Origin: Bacteroidota bacterium | GTDB lineage: Bacteria > Bacteroidota > Ignavibacteria > UBA10030 > UBA6906 | Length of the DNA: 5,458 bases | Assembly: GCA_003541875.1 (NCBI GenBank) | Contig: DPLS01000325.1 | Span: forward strand, 1 to 5,458 | Direction of reading: 5' to 3' | Shown: positions 1-5,458 of the stretch, piece after piece | Layout of the letters: every line of letters starts with the position of its first letter | How positions within the stretch are numbered: position 1 is the stretch's first letter | Program-made: the position numbers and the translations under genes | The notes under the pieces: model-generated | Told to the model about the DNA's origin: nothing | Databases searched by the model: none | Seen by the model: only the letters and a program-made list of their open reading frames with translations

Positions 1-142
1 CAAACGAAAGAACCGCCGAAGCGATTCCTGCAGAGAGTTTGATTCTATTGTAGGTCTTTGCCTTGCCGGGAGTCTGGAGGGACGGATGAGCGGGTTCTAC
101 TGCAAGCTCCTGTCTGCCGGCAGGCAGGCTGCCTGAGGCCAT
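1..142 (-). CDS. Partial N-terminus of an unidentified protein, possibly an M48-type membrane peptidase (runs off left edge)
   Basis: A minus-strand frame is open from the ATG at 142-140 to the left edge (47 codons, no stop) and probably continues outside the window. Residues 1-28 are low-complexity and Pro/Gly/Ala-rich; they include LPAGRQ, encoded by a palindromic repeat. After them comes KAKTYNRIKLSAGIASAVLSF, a basic stretch leading into what looks like the start of a transmembrane helix. That pattern resembles the N-terminus of Ste24/M48 metallopeptidases, but the HExxH site would lie outside the window, so the family is a guess. The same frame is open upstream to a stop at 256-254, yet I find no other ATG, GTG or TTG in frame between 253 and 1, so 142 is the only standard start. 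No convincing SD precedes it. A sigma70-like promoter lies about 45 bp upstream. The opposite strand is also open over 2-136 but resembles nothing I know. Confidence 0.5.
   Translation of the reverse strand, partial: MASGSLPAGRQELAVEPAHPSLQTPGKAKTYNRIKLSAGIASAVLSF
109..135. repeat. GC-rich palindromic element with overlapping inverted repeats
   Basis: Positions 109-128 form a 20 bp palindrome around the centre 118/119. Nine of the ten base pairs are Watson-Crick and one (113/124) is a T/G mismatch; the inner CTGCCGGCAG is perfect. A second inverted repeat overlaps it: CAGGCA at 121-126 pairs with TGCCTG at 130-135 across a GGC loop. Two alternative hairpins sharing bases are typical of dispersed palindromic repeats rather than of ordinary coding sequence. 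Here the element lies within the first codons of the left-edge minus-strand frame, where it is read as SLPAGRQ. Only one copy is present in this window, so membership of a repeat family is inference. Confidence 0.6.
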
Positions 143-184
143 GACGACAGCACTTTTGTTGGTTATGTACTCTGTGGTTTGATA

Positions 185-213
185 ATTGTAACCAAATCGG
201 GTTTGAGAAGCAA
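185..213 (-). promoter_or_regulatory. Candidate sigma70-type promoter for the left-edge gene
   Basis: On the minus strand TTGCTT (213-208) is followed by exactly 17 bp and then TACAAT (190-185). The -10 box matches the consensus at five of six positions and the -35 box at three of six, including TTG. Transcription would start near 178 and give a leader of roughly 36 nt before the ATG at 142. It sits in the 146 bp spacer after terC, which is where a promoter for an independent downstream gene is expected. I see no hairpin-plus-T-run terminator for terC in 143-288. Confidence 0.4.
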
Positions 214-288
214 GGATTCGCGAAAGGGGTTGCGTGAAGCGTGAGCTGAGAGTCTATTGCAGACGACAGGGCTTCGCTCGTACAATCA

Positions 289-1266
289 TCACTTTGCTCG
301 CGCCAGCCGTCGGTTGCGGATAATTGACAACCACACCGAAATTGTCAGGACTCCACCAATGACTGCCAAGGAAGCGACGATAGGAATGTGGACGAAATCC
401 GCGATGAGCATTTTGATGCCGATGAAGATCAGAATCCCCGAGAGGCCATACTTCAGGTAGTGGAACGACTTCATCATCCCCGCAAGCACGAAGTAGATCG
501 AACGAAGGCCGAGAATGGCAAACATATTGGACGAGTAGACCAGGAACGGATCTCGGGTGATGCCGAAAACCGCGGGGATGGAATCGACAGCGAACACCAC
601 ATCGGTTGTCTCGACCGTGATTAGGACAATCAGGAGCGGTGTAATCCAGAGCTTGCCATGTTTCCGAACGACAAACCTTGGCGGATCGTACCCTTCGGTT
701 ACAGGGAACCATTTCTTCACCAGCCGGATGAAGATGTTCTTTTCCGGGTGGACTTCCATTTCTTCCTGTCTCATCATTTTCCATCCACTGACGATGAGTA
801 TGACGCCGAAGATATAGAGGATCCACTCAAACCGCGCGATGAGTACGGAACCTGTAACAATAAACGCAAACCGCATGACGATCGCGCCTAGGATACCCCA
901 GAACAGAACCTTGTGCTGGTACTTTGATGGTACGCCGAAGTAAGAGAAGATGACCACAAAGACGAAAATGTTGTCAACAGAAAGAGACTCTTCGACGAGG
1001 TACCCTGCAAGAAATTGCAATGCGGCTTCGCTCCCGGAGAGTGCTCGCGGCCCTGCTTGTCCGGCCCCCAGCCATTGGTTCTCATACATGAAGTAGATGA
1101 ACACATTAAAGAGGAGTGCAAGAGCAATCCACATGGCACTCATTGTTGCAGCTTCCTTCATTCCAAGGCTGTGTGCTCTTCTTTGAAGAACCACAAGATC
1201 GATGAGAAGGAGCGCGATGATGAGCGCAGTGAAAAGCACGAAGGGGAGTATTTCGTTGTACACCAC
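289..1266 (-). CDS. TerC/Alx-family integral membrane protein (probable metal-ion transporter)
   Basis: This 325-residue protein matches the length of E. coli Alx (about 320). Hydrophobic segments lie roughly at residues 5-27, 43-61, 83-108, 118-142, 147-165, 208-227, 245-265, 275-293 and 295-316, fitting a nine-helix inner-membrane protein. A basic cytoplasmic-type loop lies between about 166 and 207. Two acidic family signatures sit in membrane segments: EESLSVDN at 92-99 and ETTDVVFAVDSIPA at 219-232; these carry the residues thought to bind metal. Characterised Alx/TerC relatives are linked to Mn2+ export and tellurite resistance; the substrate here is not shown by the sequence. The start is GTG at 1266 (a second GTG follows), set by an SD (AGGAAAG) that overlaps the stop codon of the upstream hydrolase. 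Only 12 bp separate the genes, so there is no room for the yybP-ykoY Mn riboswitch that precedes some relatives. The stop is TGA at 291-289. Confidence 0.93.
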   Translation of the reverse strand: MVYNEILPFVLFTALIIALLLIDLVVLQRRAHSLGMKEAATMSAMWIALALLFNVFIYFMYENQWLGAGQAGPRALSGSEAALQFLAGYLVEESLSVDNIFVFVVIFSYFGVPSKYQHKVLFWGILGAIVMRFAFIVTGSVLIARFEWILYIFGVILIVSGWKMMRQEEMEVHPEKNIFIRLVKKWFPVTEGYDPPRFVVRKHGKLWITPLLIVLITVETTDVVFAVDSIPAVFGITRDPFLVYSSNMFAILGLRSIYFVLAGMMKSFHYLKYGLSGILIFIGIKMLIADFVHIPIVASLAVIGGVLTISVWLSIIRNRRLARAK

Positions 1267-1273
1267 CGGAGTT

Positions 1274-1280
1274 CTTTCCT
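1274..1280 (-). promoter_or_regulatory. Ribosome binding site of the terC-like gene, overlapping the upstream stop codon
   Basis: AGGAAAG on the minus strand begins inside the TAG stop (1281-1279) of the hydrolase gene and lies seven bases before the GTG start at 1266. It supports the GTG start, since an in-frame TAG lies just upstream and no ATG is available. The arrangement suggests that ribosomes ending hydrolase synthesis restart on the membrane protein gene. Confidence 0.6.
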
Positions 1281-1941
1281 ATGAGGTGGTATTGAGGCGA
1301 TGGGTGAGCCAGAGCGAGAAATCCTGCAAACTCTCTTCACCGATCTGATGGGCCATTGGGTATTCCTTGTACTCGAAACGGACGCGCCCTGCTTCAAGCA
1401 GTTGTTTTGCGCGTCCCGCGATTTGAATCGGGATAATGGGGTCTTGAGTTCCGTGGGTGACGAAGAACTCGACGTTGTCTAGCTGGTCCCAACGGTATGT
1501 CAGGTGCGTTCCTTCCGCGATGTAGCCACTGTTCGCAACGATGCCACGAAAGAGGTCCGGCTGCGTGAACGCCATTGCGTACGCCATCACCGTTCCCATG
1601 CTGAAGCCGAAGAGATACACCTGCTTCTTGTCGATGGGATAGCGAGCAAGCGCATCGCCGACAAATGCCGAGAGCTTGTCACAGCTCGATTTGAACATGG
1701 CAGGATCGGGTGTGCCCACGGCATCAATGTCATACCAAGTAAAGCCGCCACTGTACTCGAATGGATACGGCGCACGCACGCTAAGAATCAGGAATCGCTT
1801 GTCGAGATAGGGAGAAAGTCCAAGCAGATCCTCTTCATCAGCGCCACGGCCATGCAGCATGATGAGCGTGGGATGCAGCGGCGCACTCGCATCCCGCGGC
1901 ATCACAACCCGGTGGTGAAGGACTGAATCAATGAGTTTCAT
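1279..1941 (-). CDS. Alpha/beta-hydrolase, phospholipase/carboxylesterase family (YpfH/LysoPLA-like serine esterase)
   Basis: A complete 220-residue cytosolic hydrolase with no signal peptide, of the usual length for this family. The oxyanion-hole region is LHGRGADEEDLLGL at 29-42. The nucleophile elbow is GFSMG at 112-116 with Ser114 as nucleophile. The acid is probably Asp167 in GTQDPIIP, and the base His198 in YPMAHQIG. This order and spacing are those of the short carboxylesterases that cleave small esters, lysophospholipids or acyl thioesters; the true substrate cannot be read from the sequence. It starts at ATG 1941, 26 bp after the macro-domain gene. The only SD-like sequence, AGGAAA (1959-1954), lies an unusually long 12-14 nt upstream. 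The stop TAG at 1281-1279 is shared with the SD of the downstream terC-like gene, so the two are probably co-translated. Confidence 0.9.
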   Translation of the reverse strand: MKLIDSVLHHRVVMPRDASAPLHPTLIMLHGRGADEEDLLGLSPYLDKRFLILSVRAPYPFEYSGGFTWYDIDAVGTPDPAMFKSSCDKLSAFVGDALARYPIDKKQVYLFGFSMGTVMAYAMAFTQPDLFRGIVANSGYIAEGTHLTYRWDQLDNVEFFVTHGTQDPIIPIQIAGRAKQLLEAGRVRFEYKEYPMAHQIGEESLQDFSLWLTHRLNTTS

Positions 1942-1967
1942 AAAAGTATCACATTTCCTTTGGGTGC

Positions 1968-2531
1968 TTACGCTGTTCCTTGTGGAGTACTCTCATCATG
2001 GAACAGAGTTTGATAGAGTTGATAATCGCCCATGCCGAACACAATAAACCGGATTTCGTGTATCTGATCGTGCTTTCGGACGAATTCGGAAACGGTCCTG
2101 AATGCAATCCGAGAGGCTCTCTCTCCCGGAAACCCGTACACGCCGGTACTGATGCAAGGAAACGCAATTGTCCGGATGTTGTGTTTCACCGCGAGGGCGA
2201 GGCTGTTCTTGTAGGCGTTGGTCAGAAGTTGGTCTTCGTTGTGCGTCCCACCGCGCCACACTGGTCCGACTGTGTGTATCACGTAGCGCACCTTCAAGTT
2301 GCCCCCCTTCGTAATTACTGCTTCTCCCGTGGGAAGGTCACCTCGTTGGTTGCGAATCGTTTTGTACTCATCGAGGATACTCGGCCCGCCTGCTCGATGG
2401 ATGGCTCCGTCCACACCACCGCCCCCCATCAGACTGGAGTTCGCGGCGTTCACGATGGCGTCGGTACTCTCAAGCGTAATATCGCCCTGCTTAAGCGCGA
2501 GCTTCGTCCTCCCTACACTGATAGTATCCAT
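1968..2531 (-). CDS. Macro-domain protein, YmdB-like O-acetyl-ADP-ribose deacetylase
   Basis: A complete 187-residue single-domain protein close in sequence and length to E. coli YmdB (177). The macro fold runs across nearly the whole chain: QGDIT (15-19) contacts adenine, NAAN (28-31) and the glycine-rich GGGGVDGAIH (36-45) hold the distal ribose, HTVGPVW (86-92) is structural, and ISTGVYG (127-133) is the phosphate loop. Asn31 and Asp41 line up with YmdB Asn25 and Asp35, the catalytic pair, so the enzyme should be active. Relatives hydrolyse O-acetyl-ADP-ribose or remove mono-ADP-ribose; E. coli YmdB also modulates RNase III. The start ATG 2531 has no clear SD but gives the normal distance to QGDIT. 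It follows the rtcB-like gene by 132 bp, a gap with a possible promoter, and probably heads a unit with the hydrolase and terC-like genes. Confidence 0.94.
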   Translation of the reverse strand: MDTISVGRTKLALKQGDITLESTDAIVNAANSSLMGGGGVDGAIHRAGGPSILDEYKTIRNQRGDLPTGEAVITKGGNLKVRYVIHTVGPVWRGGTHNEDQLLTNAYKNSLALAVKHNIRTIAFPCISTGVYGFPGERASRIAFRTVSEFVRKHDQIHEIRFIVFGMGDYQLYQTLFHDESTPQGTA

Positions 2532-2610
2532 AGCCCGGTGAGAATGAAAAGGAAATATGCTTGGGCAAGTTGGTGTTGGATAGCTTTGGCGTTACGAGAA
2601 ACGATTGCAG

Positions 2611-2630
2611 TGAGAATGTAGCAATTCTCA
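2611..2630. repeat. Perfect 7 bp inverted repeat in the spacer before the macro-domain gene
   Basis: TGAGAAT (2611-2617) and ATTCTCA (2624-2630) are exact inverted copies separated by six bases. No T-run follows on the minus strand, so it is not a standard intrinsic terminator. It spans the -10 box and part of the spacer of a candidate promoter, which would suit an operator. It could instead be an RNA hairpin closing the rtcB transcript. Confidence 0.5.
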
Positions 2631-2643
2631 AGTGCGTATGCAA
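2615..2643 (-). promoter_or_regulatory. Weak candidate promoter for the macro-hydrolase-terC unit
   Basis: On the minus strand TTGCAT (2643-2638), a 17 bp spacer and TACATT (2620-2615) resemble a sigma70 promoter, with three and four consensus matches respectively. The 132 bp gap is the longest between the six main genes, which favours a promoter here. The match is weak enough to arise by chance. Confidence 0.25.
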
Positions 2644-2663
2644 GAATTTGCAGCGGGAGTGGT

Positions 2664-3830
2664 CTAGTCTTCTGGCCTTTCGCCGGCAGGAGCCATCTTC
2701 ACGAGACGAGGCATGAACTTCGCAATCGGTTTGGCAAGGTCACGTTGGGCGTTCATCACGTCGTTGATGTTCTTGTATGCCCACGGCGCCTCGTCGAGTC
2801 CGGCAGAGAGAAGTTCAACCCCCTGTTTGTGGAGGAACTCCTTCGTCTCGTACCAGGTGAAGTTCTTCATCGCAGCCTTGCGCGACATTCTACGACCGGC
2901 ACCATGCGATGTAGAATTGAGGGACACTGGGTTTCCAAGTCCCTCGACGATGTAGCCGAGCGTCGCCATTGATCCGGGGATAATGCCCACCACACCCTTG
3001 CCTGCCGGTGTTGCTCCTTTGCGATGCACGATCACGTTGCGCCCCTGGTGTTTCTCGCGCCACGCAAAATTGTGGTGGTTCTCAATCTGCTTCAGGACGG
3101 GATGGGAAAGAAACTCGACAATTGATTCGTGGATCAGATGGTGGTTGGCTGAGGCGTATTTCCCCATCAGCTCCATCGCGGCCCAGTATTCTTTGCCCTC
3201 CTCTCCGTTTGTATCGAGCCAGGCGAGATTGCGGGCTTGCCCTATCAGTTCCGGGTGAAGCTTCTTTGCAATTTTTGTGTAGTAGTCTGCAACCGCAGCG
3301 CCTGTTCCCCTGCTGCCACTATGTGAAAGCAGAGCAAGATAGGAACCGGCACTGAGACCCAGCTCGTCATCCTCAAACTCCACTTCGCCAAACTCCACAA
3401 AGTGGTTGCCCGATCCGGATGTTCCGAGCTGTCTGTGGGCTTTGTCCTTGTACTCGCGTGTTATAGGAGAGACATCCCAATCTTCATCCATCACCTCGTG
3501 GTACTTTCGATCCTTCCACTCAGCACCAACGCCGAAGCGGGTATTCTTCTGGATGGCGGTTCTCAACTGGTCATGCTCGGTCTGCAATGCCGTTGGTGGT
3601 GTATCGAAGATCGTCATCATCATGCGGCAGGCGATGTCAACCCCGACACCGTAGGGAATGACGGCATCCTCTGTTGCCAGTACTCCGCCGATGGGAAGTC
3701 CGTACCCAACATGTGCATCAGGCATCAGCGCACCAGCCACTGCGATCGGGAGCGAGATTGCCGCTTCCATCTGAGCCGTGGCTTCTGGGTCGATGTCCGT
3801 TCCCCAGGTTTTGTATGTTGGATGTGCCAT
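2664..3830 (-). CDS. rtcB: RtcB-family RNA-splicing ligase (divergent short type)
   Basis: A 388-residue RtcB-family protein, slightly shorter than E. coli RtcB (408). RtcB joins 3'-phosphate (or 2',3'-cyclic phosphate) ends to 5'-OH RNA using GTP and Mn2+, through a guanylylated histidine. Visible motifs in order: DAHVGYGLPIGG (38-49), GVDIACRM (63-70) with metal ligands Asp65 and Cys68, GSGNHFVEFG (139-148) with His143, LSHSGSRG (168-175) with His170, HHNFAW (252-257) with His253, VHRKGATPA (268-276), PGSMAT (285-290), and SHGAGRRMSR (308-317) with His309 as the probable GMP-carrying residue. All expected ligands are present, so activity is likely. The common DIGCGM is DIACRM here. ATG 3830 is preferred because MAHPTYKTWG begins as in family members; an in-frame GTG at 3848 would add six residues. 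Neither has a clear SD. It follows msrA by 42 bp. No archease or RtcA partner is in the window. Confidence 0.93.
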   Translation of the reverse strand: MAHPTYKTWGTDIDPEATAQMEAAISLPIAVAGALMPDAHVGYGLPIGGVLATEDAVIPYGVGVDIACRMMMTIFDTPPTALQTEHDQLRTAIQKNTRFGVGAEWKDRKYHEVMDEDWDVSPITREYKDKAHRQLGTSGSGNHFVEFGEVEFEDDELGLSAGSYLALLSHSGSRGTGAAVADYYTKIAKKLHPELIGQARNLAWLDTNGEEGKEYWAAMELMGKYASANHHLIHESIVEFLSHPVLKQIENHHNFAWREKHQGRNVIVHRKGATPAGKGVVGIIPGSMATLGYIVEGLGNPVSLNSTSHGAGRRMSRKAAMKNFTWYETKEFLHKQGVELLSAGLDEAPWAYKNINDVMNAQRDLAKPIAKFMPRLVKMAPAGERPED

Positions 3831-3872
3831 GATGGAAGAATCTAACACAAAGCCATAAAAGGTGAAAGAGAG

Positions 3873-4535
3873 TTACTCCTTCTTCATCTTGTTCTTGAAG
3901 ACCTTCTCGAACTTGTCAAGCTTTGGTCCGATGACGAACATGCAGTATGGCTTGTTCTTGTTGTCATTGTAGTAGTTCTGATGGTACGGCTCGGCCTTGT
4001 AGAATGCCGTGAACGGACTGATTTCGGTGATGATGGGACTCTTCCACGCACCGGATGCATTCAACTCCTTCTTGTATTTCTCGGCCAGAGCTTTCTGTTT
4101 CTCATCATGATAGAATATCACGGAGCGGTACTGCGTGCCGGTATCATTTCCCTGTCGGTTGAGTGTGGTCGGGTCGTGAGTCTTCCAGAACACCTCCAGC
4201 AGTTCGTCGAATGTGATCTTTGATGGGTCGTACGTAATCTGAGTTACTTCAGCATGCCCCGTTGTGCCGGTGCATACCTGTTCATATGTTGGGTTGGGTG
4301 CTTTGCCGCCCGAATATCCGGACTCTACCGCAACTACTCCTTCCAGGCGCTGGAATACAGCTTCTGTGCACCAGAAGCATCCGCTCCCGAATGTTGCTCT
4401 CTGCAAACCTGCCGTTGTCATTGACTTCTTACTTTCCGATTGTTTGTTGGATTCGTTGCTCCCCTTTTGTGCATGCATATTCATGACGAAGAGGAGTAAT
4501 ATGCAGCCAAGAGTTACTGCCGGGACTCGTTTCAT
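3873..4535 (-). CDS. msrA: Peptide methionine sulfoxide reductase A with N-terminal signal peptide
   Basis: Reduces methionine-S-sulfoxide in oxidised proteins back to methionine. From ATG 4535 the protein has 220 residues. Residues 1-22 form a signal peptide (MKR, then a hydrophobic core at about 4-18) with a likely cut after MHA, before Gln23; a hydrophilic Ser/Lys/Asn linker follows to about 43, then the MsrA domain. Cys53 in GSGCFWC is the catalytic cysteine and Glu58 follows. GHAEVTQITYDP and TGTQYRSVIFY are family motifs, and a late Cys in KPYCMFVIGPKL may be the resolving or recycling cysteine. An earlier start (ATG 4601, or TTG 4607) is open in frame but would bury the signal peptide behind a polar leader, so 4535 is favoured; an ACAGGT just upstream is a weak SD. 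Export implies repair of envelope proteins. The gene lies 72 bp after pckA and 42 bp before rtcB. No msrB is present. Confidence 0.94.
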   Translation of the reverse strand: MKRVPAVTLGCILLLFVMNMHAQKGSNESNKQSESKKSMTTAGLQRATFGSGCFWCTEAVFQRLEGVVAVESGYSGGKAPNPTYEQVCTGTTGHAEVTQITYDPSKITFDELLEVFWKTHDPTTLNRQGNDTGTQYRSVIFYHDEKQKALAEKYKKELNASGAWKSPIITEISPFTAFYKAEPYHQNYYNDNKNKPYCMFVIGPKLDKFEKVFKNKMKKE

Positions 4536-4570
4536 TGACCTGTAACCTGTTTGTGATAAGTGCATTGGAT

Positions 4571-4587
4571 TTCGAGGCTTTCTCGAA
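4571..4587. repeat. Perfect 6 bp inverted repeat between pckA and msrA
   Basis: TTCGAG (4571-4576) and CTCGAA (4582-4587) are exact inverted copies with a five-base loop, placed 21 bp after the pckA stop codon. It could form a small hairpin at the end of the pckA message. No T-run follows on the minus strand, so a classical intrinsic terminator is not supported; RNA stabilisation or partial attenuation is possible. Confidence 0.35.
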
Positions 4588-4607
4588 CCTGCACTATTCA
4601 TAACCAA

Positions 4608-5458
4608 TTACTTGGGTCCCGCGTTCCTGACTTCCGCTGTTGCCGATGAGGCGAATTGCTCAAAGTTCTTCTTGAACTTCTCAGCGAGCTCTTTTGCTTT
4701 CGTGTCGTATGCCGCCGTGTCTTTCCAAGTGTTGCGCGGATTGAGGACTTCTGATGGAACTCCCGGACATGATGCGGGAATGTGAAGTCCGAAGATTGGA
4801 TCCTGCTGTGTTTGTACTCCCGCGAGCGATCCATTGAGGGCGGCGCGCACCATTGCACGGGTGTGGGAGATTTTCATTCTTGATCCAACGCTCGGTGGCC
4901 CTCCACTCCAGCCAGTGTTGACGAGCCACGAATGAACATCATGCTTGGCGATCTTGTGACCCAGCAGTGTCGCGTACACAGTTGGTGGTAGCGGCATGAA
5001 TGGTGCACCAAAGCATGTGCTGAATGTTGTCTGCGGCTCCCTCACCCCTTTCTCGGTCCCGGCGACCTTTGCCGTGTAGCCGGAGAGAAAATGATACATT
5101 GCCTGGTCCGGCGTGAGTTTGGAGATTGGTGGCATCACTCCGAATGCGTCGCACGTCAGCATGATGATGTTCTTTGGATGTCCGGCCATTCCGGACGGAA
5201 CGATGTTCTTGATGTGCGTTAGAGGATAGCCGGCGCGGGTGTTCTCAGTCAGCGTAGCGTCATCCAGATCGACGTGCCGGGAACGTGCATCGATGACCAC
5301 GTTCTCAAGCACTGTTCCGAACATTCTTGTTGTCTCGTAGATGTCAGGCTCGGCTTCTTTCGAAAGCCGGACGACTTTTGCGTAGCAGCCCCCCTCGAAG
5401 TTGAACGCGCCAGTATCTGACCATCCATGCTCATCGTCGCCGATCAGCGAGCGCTCGG
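4608..5458 (-). CDS. pckA: Phosphoenolpyruvate carboxykinase (ATP), C-terminal half; 5' end outside the window
   Basis: Catalyses oxaloacetate + ATP to phosphoenolpyruvate + CO2 + ADP, the entry step of gluconeogenesis, in the cytosol with Mg2+/Mn2+. The frame is open from the right edge (5456) to TAA 4610-4608, giving 282 residues that align with about residue 262 to the end of the 540-residue E. coli enzyme. An ATG at 5324 is internal, because strong homology runs through it. Visible: LIGDDEHGW, whose acidic residues bind the metal; [17 protein letters not shown] with the substrate-contacting Arg; [28 protein letters not shown]; and NTGWSGG. The ATP-binding P-loop lies outside the window. 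After NTGW there are about four more residues than in E. coli ([12 protein letters not shown]), a variant common in other phyla. The chain ends at the usual point, shortly after an Ala-Gly-Pro-Lys tail. It is the most upstream visible gene of the minus-strand series. Confidence 0.97.
   Translation of the reverse strand, partial: ERSLIGDDEHGWSDTGAFNFEGGCYAKVVRLSKEAEPDIYETTRMFGTVLENVVIDARSRHVDLDDATLTENTRAGYPLTHIKNIVPSGMAGHPKNIIMLTCDAFGVMPPISKLTPDQAMYHFLSGYTAKVAGTEKGVREPQTTFSTCFGAPFMPLPPTVYATLLGHKIAKHDVHSWLVNTGWSGGPPSVGSRMKISHTRAMVRAALNGSLAGVQTQQDPIFGLHIPASCPGVPSEVLNPRNTWKDTAAYDTKAKELAEKFKKNFEQFASSATAEVRNAGPK

Noticed and set aside
34..43. AGAGTTTGAT, identical to the conserved 5' end of 16S rRNA
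   Set aside because: The next bases (TCTATTG) do not continue as 16S, and the stretch is read as part of NRIKLS in the minus-strand frame; chance match.
2..136. Plus-strand open frame across the left edge, with an SD-like GGAGGG before an ATG at 86
   Set aside because: Its translation resembles nothing I know, the ATG-initiated part is only 16 codons and consists mostly of the palindrome, and the minus-strand frame looks more protein-like. It cannot be fully excluded without the sequence to the left.
143..288. Terminator after the TerC-like gene
   Set aside because: I looked for a GC hairpin followed by a T-run on the minus strand and found none; only short direct repeats (GACGACAG twice, GCGTGA twice) occur in or near the spacer.
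254..826. 190-codon minus-strand open frame overlapping the TerC-like gene
   Set aside because: It is a shifted frame of the membrane protein gene; the translation is rich in Arg, His and Pro without domain features.
1267..1278. Possible yybP-ykoY manganese riboswitch before the TerC-like gene
   Set aside because: Only 12 bp separate the hydrolase stop from the GTG start, too short for the element.
1980..2621. 213-codon plus-strand open frame
   Set aside because: It lies opposite the macro-domain gene, which has intact family motifs; the plus translation shows no recognisable domain.
3402..3845. 147-codon plus-strand open frame
   Set aside because: It is antisense to the well-supported rtcB gene and has no recognisable motif.
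3831..3848. Upstream GTG start for rtcB
   Set aside because: It would add six residues not expected in the family, and it has no SD; ATG 3830 begins directly with the conserved N-terminus.

Overview
The window reads as a piece of a bacterial chromosome with about half G+C. Six recognisable housekeeping and stress genes lie head to tail on the minus strand. A seventh minus-strand reading frame is cut by the left edge. No phylum marker is present. The closely packed one-strand layout, weak Shine-Dalgarno (SD) sequences at most starts, the Bacteroidota-like signal peptide ending in Ala-Gln on MsrA, and a GC-rich palindromic intergenic-type repeat would suit a Bacteroidota/Chlorobiota/Ignavibacteria-type organism. 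That placement is inference with low confidence.

Transcription runs from right to left. At the right edge is the C-terminal half of ATP-dependent phosphoenolpyruvate carboxykinase (pckA; 5458-4608, 5' end outside the window). After 72 bp comes an exported methionine sulfoxide reductase A (msrA; 4535-3873). After 42 bp comes an RtcB-family RNA ligase of a divergent short type (3830-2664). A 132 bp gap follows, holding a perfect inverted repeat and a possible promoter. Next is a YmdB-like macro-domain protein (2531-1968), then after 26 bp an alpha/beta-hydrolase of the phospholipase/carboxylesterase family (1941-1279), then after 12 bp a TerC/Alx-family membrane protein (1266-289) with a GTG start. 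The last three look like one translationally coupled unit. A 146 bp spacer holds a good sigma70-like promoter. It leads into the left-edge frame (142-1), whose first codons contain a near-perfect 20 bp palindrome.

No new multi-gene system is obvious; every complete gene belongs to a known family. The content does share a theme: RNA repair (RtcB), ADP-ribose chemistry (macro domain), protein oxidation repair (MsrA) and a probable metal transporter (TerC/Alx). Several of these proteins depend on or handle Mn2+ in characterised relatives. The most interesting points are the palindrome inside the start of a coding frame, the RtcB signature variant, the RtcB/macro neighbourhood, and the inverted repeat before the macro-domain gene.
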